Shown here: positions 17,532 through 25,807 of the stretch, in pieces | Layout of the letters: every line of letters starts with the position of its first letter | Numbering within the stretch: the first letter of the stretch is position 1 | From: an uncultured Fibrobacter sp. | GTDB lineage: Bacteria > Fibrobacterota > Fibrobacteria > Fibrobacterales > Fibrobacteraceae | Assembly: GCF_900316465.1 (NCBI RefSeq) | Contig: NZ_ONDD01000010.1 | Span: 1 to 64,000, forward strand | DNA: 64,000 nucleotides | Direction of reading: 5' to 3' | Program-made: the position numbers and the translations under genes | The notes under the pieces: generated by a model | The model's input: only the letters and a program-made list of their open reading frames with translations | Databases searched by the model: none | Told to the model about the DNA's origin: nothing

Positions 17532-20500
17532 CTAGTTTCCCACAGTCACCTTGCGGGTTCCGTAACCGATTCGAAGCACATAATGGCCCGAAACAGGTAC
17601 CGCGATGCTGAAATTCGCGCTATTTGCGGTTCCACGGAGCACCACATTGCCCTGCATGTCGAACAGAGCATACCTGTCACCCGCACGGGCTCCCGCCACC
17701 TGCAAGGTGCGATTTACAACGCTCACACTAAACTGCGGCACAGGGATCTGTTCAAACGAGTCCTTCTTTCCGCTGCTAGAAGACTTATCCGATTTCGTAC
17801 TCGAACTAGACGATTTTGCAGAACTTGAGCTCGACTTTGCAGAAGAGCTGCTCTTTGCGCTGCTGCTCGAAACGCTCGACGACGACTTCACGGAACTGCT
17901 GCTCGATTTCGGCGGCTCCGCAGAAGAACTAGACGCAACGCTCGATGACGATTCACTAGAACTAGATGCAACTGAACTGCTCGAAGGAGCCTCTTCAAAG
18001 ATTGCTACGAGATTGACATCTTCCGTTGCGCTAAAGGAACAATAGGACTTCGTTCCGCACAGGTTATCCCATTCCACAAAACGGTAACCATCATAAGGTA
18101 TAGCCTGTACATAAACCGTTGTCCCATAATCATAGGTTCCATAAGCAGTGGGGTTAGACAGATTGGACCACGTGTTTCCAACCTTAACACGACCCGCATC
18201 AGGATCTTCCGCAGTAGCCCGAACAGTTACAGTGATTATACTCCACTTTGCATAGAAATTAAGGTAGCCGAAATCAGTCGCAGCAATTTCGGTAACAAGT
18301 TCGTCACTCAAGAATTTTGGTGATATGTACCAGCCTTCAAACGTATAGCCTTCACGTTTCTGTTCCGGCAAAGTAAGCGTCTCTCCGGGCGTGTAGAAAA
18401 GATAAGCACACGAACCCGTGGTATCCGTATGGAGAGCCGCGATATACCGTTCATCCTTTTGGGTAAACACAGGATAGTCATCGCCCTGTTTCCAGACTTT
18501 GCCATCGACACCCCCCGCAATCGCATTACCCAGAGAGTCCTTCTGCACATAGTCATGCAAAGTTGTCGCGAGCGAACCATCTTTAAAACCACTTGCCGCA
18601 ACCGACTGGGCGCCGTCAACATCGACCCCTTCCGCAGCCTTATAGAAAACGTTTTCTATGGCCCACACGTCAGCAGGCCGAGAAATCGTATATCCATCCG
18701 AGAAAGATCCCATATTGTAATTGTTCAGTATATATGACTGCAATGGTTTATATTCTATTCTATCTTTCTTAGATGCTATGAAAAAGCTAGCGTTGCTTCC
18801 AATTAAGCCACCAAGCAAACCTCTCCCCTCTCCGTTCATATCAAAGACGCTGTAATTATTCACTATAAGAGCGTTCCCGAGAAGATGTCCAACAAGAGAT
18901 CCTGCATTAATAAAAATATAATCGTCAGTCGATTCGTTTTCCAGATAAGCGGCCCCCTTACTATAATTCTGTACGAGAGTCAATTCTCCATAACTGCTCC
19001 CCACAAGGCCTCCCATATACGCATCTTCTTTCGCGATCATCTTGCCTTCAAAACTGCTATTCTTAACAACGAGATTGGTTTCGGAATGTCCGACAAGTCC
19101 GCCTATGCCTCCAATTCTAGCCAAGCTACACCTGTATCCATAACAAATACTCTTTCTGACATCAATATTGCCCTTGAAATGGCAGTTATCCACAATCAGC
19201 GGATTATACAAAGACGCAACGATGCCGCTGCCCACAGAATAGGAATCGACAATCGTCAGATTGCGAATAACGGAGGGTGTTCCATCGGCCTTTGACAAAA
19301 TATTGTCTATCATTCCAAAAGAGTCAAACATGTATAGACCCGAAATACTATGTCCCTGGCCATCGAACGTTCCCCAGAAATTAGATATCTGCAACCAAGG
19401 CAAGAACTTATTCGCTCTTGACTTATCAAGAGTTCCATCCGACTTCAAGACATTTTCATTTACCACGATATCTTTCGTAAGTTTGGCGCATAGGTTAGCA
19501 TACGGCCCCACTCGATCGAGGCTGTCCATTCCGTTTACCATTTGAGCAAAGCCATAGAGTTCTGCCACATTCGAAATCTCATAGCAATTGTCTGCGGCAT
19601 CCAATGTAGGCGTTTTCAGTTTGACCCACTTTGCATAGAAATCCTTATCGCCAGCATCCGTATCGCTCATAGAGTCAATCCGGTTCCCCGTCAATTCGGC
19701 GTTATCGTACCATCCTTCAAGGAAATATCCCTCTTTAAAGGCATTATTTGCAGTTGGTAGATTACCTTTAAAGCCTTCCACATATTTACAAGAAGTAGTT
19801 TCCTTGTTACGCCAAAACTCACAATCATTACTTAATACAGAACCATAATTGGTATACCAATCCTGACGAACACGCCCGCCATCAAGATGGAACGTTATTT
19901 CATAGAAATTTTCCAATTTCGCCCAATACTCAAGATTGCCCGATGTACTAGCATCAATAAATTTATCAGGCTCCCCACTGAATTCCTTGTCCTTGAACCA
20001 ACCTTGGAAAATCGTCTTTTCCTTAGCAACCGTATCGGGCAAATCATAGGTAAATCCAGAGACGTAGCTATCAAAATAAGTAGCCTCATCACCAGCAAAG
20101 GTGTGGAACGTTACGCTATAGCGATCCACCACAGAATTCCTGATGGCGCCCGAGAAATTCGGGTAATCATCAGTATCCACGTTCTGTCCCCAAACAGGAT
20201 CCGCTTCGTGCAAAACATACGCCACAACGCCACTTTTGAACTGTTTCTCGGTCGCATGCTTAACACCATCTGAGTCCATTGACTCTTTATTATCCAACTG
20301 ATAAGAATTCTTGACGATAACAGTATCCGAACTACTGCCAAACAGTTGCCCTTCCCCCACATTATAGCTATTCTCTATAGTCAGTATAACATGTCTATCG
20401 GCATAGCGCACCAAGTAAGAACGTTCACCATTTTTTTCAAAGTAAGCCACAGACTGGTTAAAGCAATTGACTATCTGAGCATAGGAATCCGCTCCATCTT

Positions 20501-21017
20501 CTAAATCGGAATCAACCACGCGAACTGCAAAAATTCCCATGGCAACATCCGAATTTTTTGCATAGAACATTGATTTTACAAGTCCCAAATTCCTGATGAC
20601 CGTCGGGGTTTCGGGGTTGGCAACCAGCACGCGAATAAAGCCCACATCCTGAGGATCGGTTTCTTGAGCCACGTTCCGAACAAGCCCCGAAATGGTGTGC
20701 CCGTTCCCGTCGAACGTTCCCGCAAAGGTGTCTAACGGGTTCCACTGGACTACAGCTTCAACATCATCAAAATCTATATCGTAAACGTCTTCTATATCGT
20801 TGACAACGATATCCTTTGTAAGTTTGCCACAAGCGGACTTGTTCTTGACATTGCCATCAGTTCCGTTCACGATTGCAGCAAAGCCATAAAGCTCTCGCGC
20901 ATCCGAAATTTCGTAACACCCCCCTGATAAAGTCGGGGTTTTGGGAAAGATAGTTGCCGCACTTGCAGACAGGGCTGCAAACAGGACCCCAACAGTTGCC
21001 GAAAGGACGTGTTTCAT
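17532..21017 (-). CDS. giant secreted surface protein with GLUG and InlB-type repeats, Ser linker and sorting-like tail
   Basis: 1161 residues. A signal peptide (MKHVLSATVGVLFAALSASA) precedes two related modules starting YEISDARELYGFAAIVNG and YEISNVAELYGFAQMVNG. Each is followed by GLUG-like beta-helical segments (SGLVRN, GGLVGHS, GGLVGSS). Three InlB/Listeria-Bacteroides-type repeats are visible (FQGWFKDKEF, FLEGWYDNAEL, FEGWYISPKF), plus a further VRFVEWDN-like domain. A ~75-residue Ser/Lys linker leads to a C-terminal module (RYALFDMQGNVVLRG...GHYVLRIGYG) like type IX secretion tails. It is probably an extracellular adhesin or substrate-contact protein; no catalytic motif is seen. RBS AAGAAGGA lies 6 bases before the ATG. 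Confidence 0.75.
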   Translation of the reverse strand: MKHVLSATVGVLFAALSASAATIFPKTPTLSGGCYEISDARELYGFAAIVNGTDGNVKNKSACGKLTKDIVVNDIEDVYDIDFDDVEAVVQWNPLDTFAGTFDGNGHTISGLVRNVAQETDPQDVGFIRVLVANPETPTVIRNLGLVKSMFYAKNSDVAMGIFAVRVVDSDLEDGADSYAQIVNCFNQSVAYFEKNGERSYLVRYADRHVILTIENSYNVGEGQLFGSSSDTVIVKNSYQLDNKESMDSDGVKHATEKQFKSGVVAYVLHEADPVWGQNVDTDDYPNFSGAIRNSVVDRYSVTFHTFAGDEATYFDSYVSGFTYDLPDTVAKEKTIFQGWFKDKEFSGEPDKFIDASTSGNLEYWAKLENFYEITFHLDGGRVRQDWYTNYGSVLSNDCEFWRNKETTSCKYVEGFKGNLPTANNAFKEGYFLEGWYDNAELTGNRIDSMSDTDAGDKDFYAKWVKLKTPTLDAADNCYEISNVAELYGFAQMVNGMDSLDRVGPYANLCAKLTKDIVVNENVLKSDGTLDKSRANKFLPWLQISNFWGTFDGQGHSISGLYMFDSFGMIDNILSKADGTPSVIRNLTIVDSYSVGSGIVASLYNPLIVDNCHFKGNIDVRKSICYGYRCSLARIGGIGGLVGHSETNLVVKNSSFEGKMIAKEDAYMGGLVGSSYGELTLVQNYSKGAAYLENESTDDYIFINAGSLVGHLLGNALIVNNYSVFDMNGEGRGLLGGLIGSNASFFIASKKDRIEYKPLQSYILNNYNMGSFSDGYTISRPADVWAIENVFYKAAEGVDVDGAQSVAASGFKDGSLATTLHDYVQKDSLGNAIAGGVDGKVWKQGDDYPVFTQKDERYIAALHTDTTGSCAYLFYTPGETLTLPEQKREGYTFEGWYISPKFLSDELVTEIAATDFGYLNFYAKWSIITVTVRATAEDPDAGRVKVGNTWSNLSNPTAYGTYDYGTTVYVQAIPYDGYRFVEWDNLCGTKSYCSFSATEDVNLVAIFEEAPSSSSVASSSSESSSSVASSSSAEPPKSSSSSVKSSSSVSSSSAKSSSSAKSSSSSAKSSSSSTKSDKSSSSGKKDSFEQIPVPQFSVSVVNRTLQVAGARAGDRYALFDMQGNVVLRGTANSANFSIAVPVSGHYVLRIGYGTRKVTVGN

Positions 21018-21097
21018 AATAATTCCTTCTTATACGATTAACAATAGAAAGATACAATAATTGAAAGTTCAACTTTGCCTAAGCAGTTACAAGTAAC

Positions 21098-21105
21098 TAT
21101 ATTTA
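21098..21105 (+). promoter_or_regulatory. TATATTTA -7 box for the second sugar transferase
   Basis: TATATTTA ends 5 bases before the ATG at 21111, so transcripts would be nearly leaderless and an upstream TTG at 21075 is unlikely to be used. Confidence 0.5.
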
Positions 21106-21110
21106 GCGAC

Positions 21111-22283
21111 ATGGAACAGGAATCCGTTAACCCGGCAATTGGCTCAATTCTCGACGAGCAAAAGCTAAAGAACATTGTCTATCCGGCAAAGCTCTTTAGA
21201 ACGCGTTTGAACGAAGAATTTATGCGTGCAAACCGCACCCGCAAGCCGTTCCTGTATATCAAGATGTATTCGCACCAGTACGACTTCTTTGGTTGGGGCA
21301 GCCCGAACAAGACGGTCGAAAACACCTGGCGAATCAGCATTTTGACGATGTTTTCGCACTTGCGCTTTATCGATGTCTTGGGCTACCTTTCCGATGGTAG
21401 CGGTCTCGGCATTATCCTGCTGAATTCCGACCTCTCGGTGCTGGAATCGATTCGCAAAGAGATTTTGCACAAGCTGAACGATGCAGGCCTTATCCAGACG
21501 CTCCGCATCAACCCGAAGAAGCCGATCTTCGAGGCCTATATTTACACGGGGCTCCAAGAAAAAGAGAACCTGGAACTCGAAGACAAAATCAAGGACTTCA
21601 ACAGCGCAAACGGCCGATTCTTCTCGCTGACGCGTTTGAACTTGGACCACATCTGGGAACACCCGCACACCATTCGCTACCGCCACATGGTCAAGCGCAT
21701 TGTCGACGTGACCTGCACCAGCATTGCGATTGTGCTCTGCTCTCCCCTGCTTCTGTTCTGCGCTGCTGCAGTCAAGCTCAGCGACCCCAAGGGTCCTGTC
21801 ATCTTCAAGCAGACCCGCGTAGGCAAGAACGGCAAGCTGTTCACTATGTACAAGTTCCGCAGCATGTACGTGGACGCCGAAGAACGCAAAAAAGAACTCC
21901 TGGCCCAGAACGAAACGGGCGGCAAGACTTTCAAGATGAAGAACGACCCGCGTATCTATCCGTTCGGTCACGTGCTCCGCAAGTTCAGCCTCGACGAACT
22001 GCCGCAGTTCTTCAACATCATCAAGGGCGACATGTCCATCGTAGGCCCACGTCCGCCGATTCCGTCCGAAGTGGCGGAATACGAGCCCTGGCACCGCATG
22101 CGCCTTTCCGTAACGCCAGGTCTCACCTGCATTTGGCAGGTCAGCGGCCGCAGCAACATCAGTTTCGAAGGCCAGATGCGCCTCGACAACGACTACATCA
22201 AGCGCAACGGCAAGCTGAGCGACGACGTCTCGCTCATCCTCAAGACCTTCAAGGTCGTGTTCAAGGGCGAAGGCGCGTATTGA
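21111..22283 (+). CDS. sugar transferase (polyprenyl-phosphate hexose-1-phosphate transferase)
   Basis: 390 residues. The C-terminal ~200 residues are a bacterial sugar transferase domain: a single hydrophobic anchor (VDVTCTSIAIVLCSPLLLF), GPVIFKQTRVGKNGKLF, YKFRSMY, RKFSLDELPQF and SIVGPRPP. It should load a sugar phosphate on undecaprenyl phosphate. The N-terminal ~170 residues are soluble and hold a segment (DVLGYLSDGSGLGIILL) reminiscent of a degenerate GGDEF-type fold, so ligand control is possible; this is tentative. It differs from the enzyme at 14697, which has a multi-helix N-terminus. No RBS is seen, which fits leaderless expression. Confidence 0.85.
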   Translation: MEQESVNPAIGSILDEQKLKNIVYPAKLFRTRLNEEFMRANRTRKPFLYIKMYSHQYDFFGWGSPNKTVENTWRISILTMFSHLRFIDVLGYLSDGSGLGIILLNSDLSVLESIRKEILHKLNDAGLIQTLRINPKKPIFEAYIYTGLQEKENLELEDKIKDFNSANGRFFSLTRLNLDHIWEHPHTIRYRHMVKRIVDVTCTSIAIVLCSPLLLFCAAAVKLSDPKGPVIFKQTRVGKNGKLFTMYKFRSMYVDAEERKKELLAQNETGGKTFKMKNDPRIYPFGHVLRKFSLDELPQFFNIIKGDMSIVGPRPPIPSEVAEYEPWHRMRLSVTPGLTCIWQVSGRSNISFEGQMRLDNDYIKRNGKLSDDVSLILKTFKVVFKGEGAY

Positions 22284-22313
22284 TGTGGAATGAATAATTA
22301 GAGATGTGAAATG

Positions 22314-22339
22314 AAAAAACCCGCTCATCGCGGGGTTTT
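22314..22339. terminator. bidirectional terminator between sugar transferase and skp
   Basis: AAAACCCGC and GCGGGGTTTT form a stem with T-rich ends on both strands. It lies between two convergent genes. Confidence 0.8.
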
Positions 22340-22363
22340 AAATTTTTTCAAGCTTTTCGAAAA

Positions 22364-22879
22364 CTATCGGTTGTTCAGGTAATCCAGAACTTTCTGGGTC
22401 AGGTCGTTTTCTTTTTTCCAGAACACCACTGCGCCCGTTGCACGGTCGACCACCATGTCGTAACCTTCTTGCAGAGCAATTTCGTTAATGGCCTTACGAA
22501 TCAACTGAATGATTGGGCCGCTCACCTTTTCGTTTTCAGAAATCAGTTCACCTTTGCGGCCGTACACGCGGTCGATAAAGTTCTTGAGTTCCATGTCCTT
22601 CTTGTTGTATTCGGCTTCGAGCTCGCGCTTCTTTTCGTCGCTGAGCATCAGCACCTGCTTATCGAGCTTTTCCTTGATGGCAGCAAGTTCCTTTTGCAGC
22701 AAGTTGCCCTGCTGTTCCCACTTAGCCACCTGACGGTCGTATTCTTCCTGGGCGCGCTTGGTGCCCTTGTAGCCGTCAAAGATCAGCTTGGAATCCACAT
22801 GCGCAATGCGCAGGCCGTCTTCGGCGAACGAGACAGTCGCAAACGCAAGCACTAAAACTATCAGCAGACGCTTAAGCAT
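22364..22879 (-). CDS. skp: Skp/OmpH-family periplasmic chaperone
   Basis: 171 residues. The signal peptide (MLKRLLIVLVLAFATVSFA) is followed by HVDSKLIFDGYKGTKRAQEEYDRQ and a long charged coiled-coil (about residues 40-125), then a short strand-rich end with YDMVVDRATGAVVFWKKEND. This is the OmpH/Skp pattern of a trimeric tentacle chaperone carrying unfolded outer-membrane proteins. It follows bamA by 9 bases, the usual bamA-skp order, so the two are co-transcribed. RBS AGGAGG lies 5 bases before the ATG. Confidence 0.93.
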   Translation of the reverse strand: MLKRLLIVLVLAFATVSFAEDGLRIAHVDSKLIFDGYKGTKRAQEEYDRQVAKWEQQGNLLQKELAAIKEKLDKQVLMLSDEKKRELEAEYNKKDMELKNFIDRVYGRKGELISENEKVSGPIIQLIRKAINEIALQEGYDMVVDRATGAVVFWKKENDLTQKVLDYLNNR

Positions 22880-22888
22880 AAAGCCTCC

Positions 22889-25690
22889 TTAGAATCCTTG
22901 GCCGATAACAAAGTTGAATTGCATGTCGCCCACTTCGGTACGCTGGGTGCCACTATAGGTTTCGCCCACATCAAGCGGCCATGCAAAGTCGAAGCCGATA
23001 ATACCGAGCATCGGAACAATCACGCGGAAACCGAAACCGATATCCTTCTTGAGGCTCGTCGGATCCCATTCATTGAGCGGGTTCCTAGAGGGTTCAGGCA
23101 CCTTGGTACGCGGGTTGTAGCGTTCACCGAACACGTTACCGGCATCAAAGAAGAACGGCAACAGGTAGAAGGTCTGCGGCACAAGACCGAGCTGCAGTTC
23201 AGCACCCGTGTACTGGTAGCTGCGGCCCAAGCGACGGTAACCGATAGAGCCCGAGCTGTAACCACGCATCATGCCTTCGTAGCCCATCACGCCACCCATG
23301 GTATAAAGCGTGCGGTACTGCAACTGGTCACCAAAGATTACACCGTACTGGTTCGTAAGAGCAATGGCCAAGCGGTCGCGGAACAGCGGGAACCACCACT
23401 TCACCGTAAGTTCGGTCTTCACGAAGTTGAAGTCACTGAACAGCACATCGTCTGCCCACTGGATATCGAGCACATAGCGAGAACCTTCAGTCGGGAACTG
23501 CGGCAGGTTCTTGTCGTCACGCAACAGGCGGAAGTTCAAGGCAGATTCCACACCGGTGTACACCACGTAGCTGTCGTCAATGTTCGGGCCCTGCTTGTTC
23601 ATGAGCCAGCTGTAACCGATCTGGCCGTAGAAGTAGTCATCGGGCCACTTGAGGCGCTTACCCAAGTAGACAGAACCACCGTAACGGGTAATGTCGGGGT
23701 CATCGTACTTGGACATGTTCCACCAGGAGTAGCTAAGGCTTGCACCCAGGGTAATCGGCTTGTCCATGAACCAGGGTTCCTGGAAGCTGATAGAAGCACT
23801 CTTCTTGTCGGCACCGTATTCCACGCTGAACGATGCTGCCTGGCCGTCACCCATACAGCAGTTCGGAATAGACACGCTAGCCGTACCCACGACACCGTCG
23901 CTTTCGCTATAAGAAACGCCCAAGCTGAACTGGCCGGTACCGGCTTCCTTTTCTTGCACGGTAAAGTCGAGGTCCACATCCTGTTCGCCCACAACCTTGA
24001 TGTCGGGTACGACCATGTCGAAGTAGTTGAGCTGCATGATTTCACGGAAGCTACGTTCCAACAGGGACTGGCGGTAAGTATCGCCCGGATACAGGCGGAC
24101 TTCGCGACGGATCACCTTTTCGTTGGTCTTGGTATTGCCGTGGATATGCACCTTGTGAATCTGGGCCGGCAGGCCTTCGGTCATCTTGTAAGACAGGTTC
24201 ACAATAGAATCGTTTTCGAACGTACGGGTTTCTTCGTACTGGGCAAACAGGTAGCCGTCTTCGCGGTAGGCATCCAAGAGAGCCTTGCGAGAAGCATCGT
24301 ACTTGTACTGGTCAAAGACTTCACCACTGTCGAGGCGGTAGGCATAGGCAAGCATCTTGTCGTTGAGCACTTCGTTACCCGAGAAGTGCAAGCCACCCAT
24401 GTAGTACTTACGGCCTTCAATCATGTGGATATGAATGAGGATTGAGCTAGAGGTCTTGATATTGTCGTACTTGTTGAGGACCGGGAACATGTCTTCGATC
24501 ATGTAGCGGACCATCAACTTTTCTTGATAGGTAGAGCGCTTCTTGACCTTGCGCAGAGAATCGATCTTGGGGTTCTTCCACTTGCGGCCATCGACAATGT
24601 CCAAGAATTCCTTACGGGCATTTTCGTAGCGGATAATGTCGTTCAACATCTTCCAGGCATCTTCTTCGGCCTTAACCGTGACCTTAGGTCTAGACACCCA
24701 CGGCATTTCGCCCACTTCGCGGTGTCTGCGGAAGAAGTGCGTCACCTGCATGGTGGGCTTACCCGCCATCTTGTAAAGCGGCGTTGCGGAGTCACCCAAA
24801 GCGAGGTTCAACTGCTTGTAAAGGACTTCCAGGTTTTCGCCCAGCGGAACCATGCGGCCCATATAGAACAAGCAGGTGGAGTCCGGCAGGTATTCGGCGC
24901 TGTATTCGGTGAGTTCAGCATCCAGATAACCGAAATGACGAATGGCATTCAACACCGTGTCGCGGTCGGCTTCAAAGATGTTTTCCTTGAATTCGCCACC
25001 GCCCCACCACTGGTCAAGTTTTGTGACCATGTGTTCCATAATGTCTTCGGCAGGCACATGGTCGTTGCCCTGAATATCGAACTGGCGGACTTTGACCTTC
25101 TCCCCTTCGCGGATAAGGAAGGTCACCATATTCTTGTTTTCGTCGACCGGCGTTTCGCGGTAGCCCACTTCGGCAAGCAGGTAGCCTTCGGCGCGGTAGA
25201 AGTCCAAAATAGCCTGGCGGTCACGTTCCAACTGGCTCTTGCTATAAACCTGACCCGGAATCATACGGATCTTGAGTTTCAAATCTTCTTCGGATTCTTC
25301 GTCGCAGCCTTCGAATACAGCCGTATCCAAAGCCGGGAGTTCCTTAATCTTGAAAATGAGGTCGACATCGGTGCCATCGCCCACGTAGTCAATCCAGGCG
25401 GTCACATCGTCAAAAAGGCCAGACTTGTAAAGGGACGTCACCGAAGACTGCACCTTTTCGGTCAGGGCCGTCGGAGAATAGCTTTGTCCATCGCGAATAC
25501 CGATACGGCTAAGGACAGCGCGGTCATCCATGTGGACGGTTCCTTCAACCTTGACCTTATGGATCTTATTTTCGACCATATAGCTCTCGGACATTTCGGA
25601 CATGTCCAAAAGCTGGGCCTGAGCAAGCCCTACAAACACAGCAAATAAAAACAGCCAGCGAAAGCGCAGAATAAACCTACCTATAAACAA
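22889..25690 (-). CDS. bamA: outer-membrane protein assembly factor BamA
   Basis: About 933 residues from the chosen start. It is the central barrel of the beta-barrel assembly machinery. The signal peptide (FILRFRWLFLFAVFVGLAQA) precedes a series of POTRA domains (KVKVEGTVHMDDRAVLSRIGIRDGQSYS; VRQFDIQGNDHVPAEDI; KVHIHGNTKTNEKVIRREVRLYPGD) and a C-terminal Omp85 barrel ending in GQGF. The region between POTRA repeats is longer than in E. coli BamA (810 residues). The start is uncertain: a TTG at 25690 gives a normal signal peptide and sits 9 bases after TATTTTTG. The only nearby in-frame ATG, at 25765, would add 25 residues. Confidence 0.92.
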   Translation of the reverse strand: MFIGRFILRFRWLFLFAVFVGLAQAQLLDMSEMSESYMVENKIHKVKVEGTVHMDDRAVLSRIGIRDGQSYSPTALTEKVQSSVTSLYKSGLFDDVTAWIDYVGDGTDVDLIFKIKELPALDTAVFEGCDEESEEDLKLKIRMIPGQVYSKSQLERDRQAILDFYRAEGYLLAEVGYRETPVDENKNMVTFLIREGEKVKVRQFDIQGNDHVPAEDIMEHMVTKLDQWWGGGEFKENIFEADRDTVLNAIRHFGYLDAELTEYSAEYLPDSTCLFYMGRMVPLGENLEVLYKQLNLALGDSATPLYKMAGKPTMQVTHFFRRHREVGEMPWVSRPKVTVKAEEDAWKMLNDIIRYENARKEFLDIVDGRKWKNPKIDSLRKVKKRSTYQEKLMVRYMIEDMFPVLNKYDNIKTSSSILIHIHMIEGRKYYMGGLHFSGNEVLNDKMLAYAYRLDSGEVFDQYKYDASRKALLDAYREDGYLFAQYEETRTFENDSIVNLSYKMTEGLPAQIHKVHIHGNTKTNEKVIRREVRLYPGDTYRQSLLERSFREIMQLNYFDMVVPDIKVVGEQDVDLDFTVQEKEAGTGQFSLGVSYSESDGVVGTASVSIPNCCMGDGQAASFSVEYGADKKSASISFQEPWFMDKPITLGASLSYSWWNMSKYDDPDITRYGGSVYLGKRLKWPDDYFYGQIGYSWLMNKQGPNIDDSYVVYTGVESALNFRLLRDDKNLPQFPTEGSRYVLDIQWADDVLFSDFNFVKTELTVKWWFPLFRDRLAIALTNQYGVIFGDQLQYRTLYTMGGVMGYEGMMRGYSSGSIGYRRLGRSYQYTGAELQLGLVPQTFYLLPFFFDAGNVFGERYNPRTKVPEPSRNPLNEWDPTSLKKDIGFGFRVIVPMLGIIGFDFAWPLDVGETYSGTQRTEVGDMQFNFVIGQGF

Positions 25691-25699
25691 AATTCGGGA

Positions 25700-25707
25700 C
25701 AAAAATA
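25700..25707 (-). promoter_or_regulatory. TATTTTTG -7 box for bamA-skp
   Basis: Minus-strand TATTTTTG fits TAnnTTTG and lies 9 bases before the TTG proposed as the bamA start. The divergent OLD-family gene begins 100 bases away. Confidence 0.35.
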
Positions 25708-25807
25708 CAAAAGTTACAAGCGCGAGACCTGCGCGAACCTTTCCAAAAAGTAAAAAAAACGGCATTTTTAGTATCCGCACCCCACACTTTTTATATACAT
25801 TCAGTGT

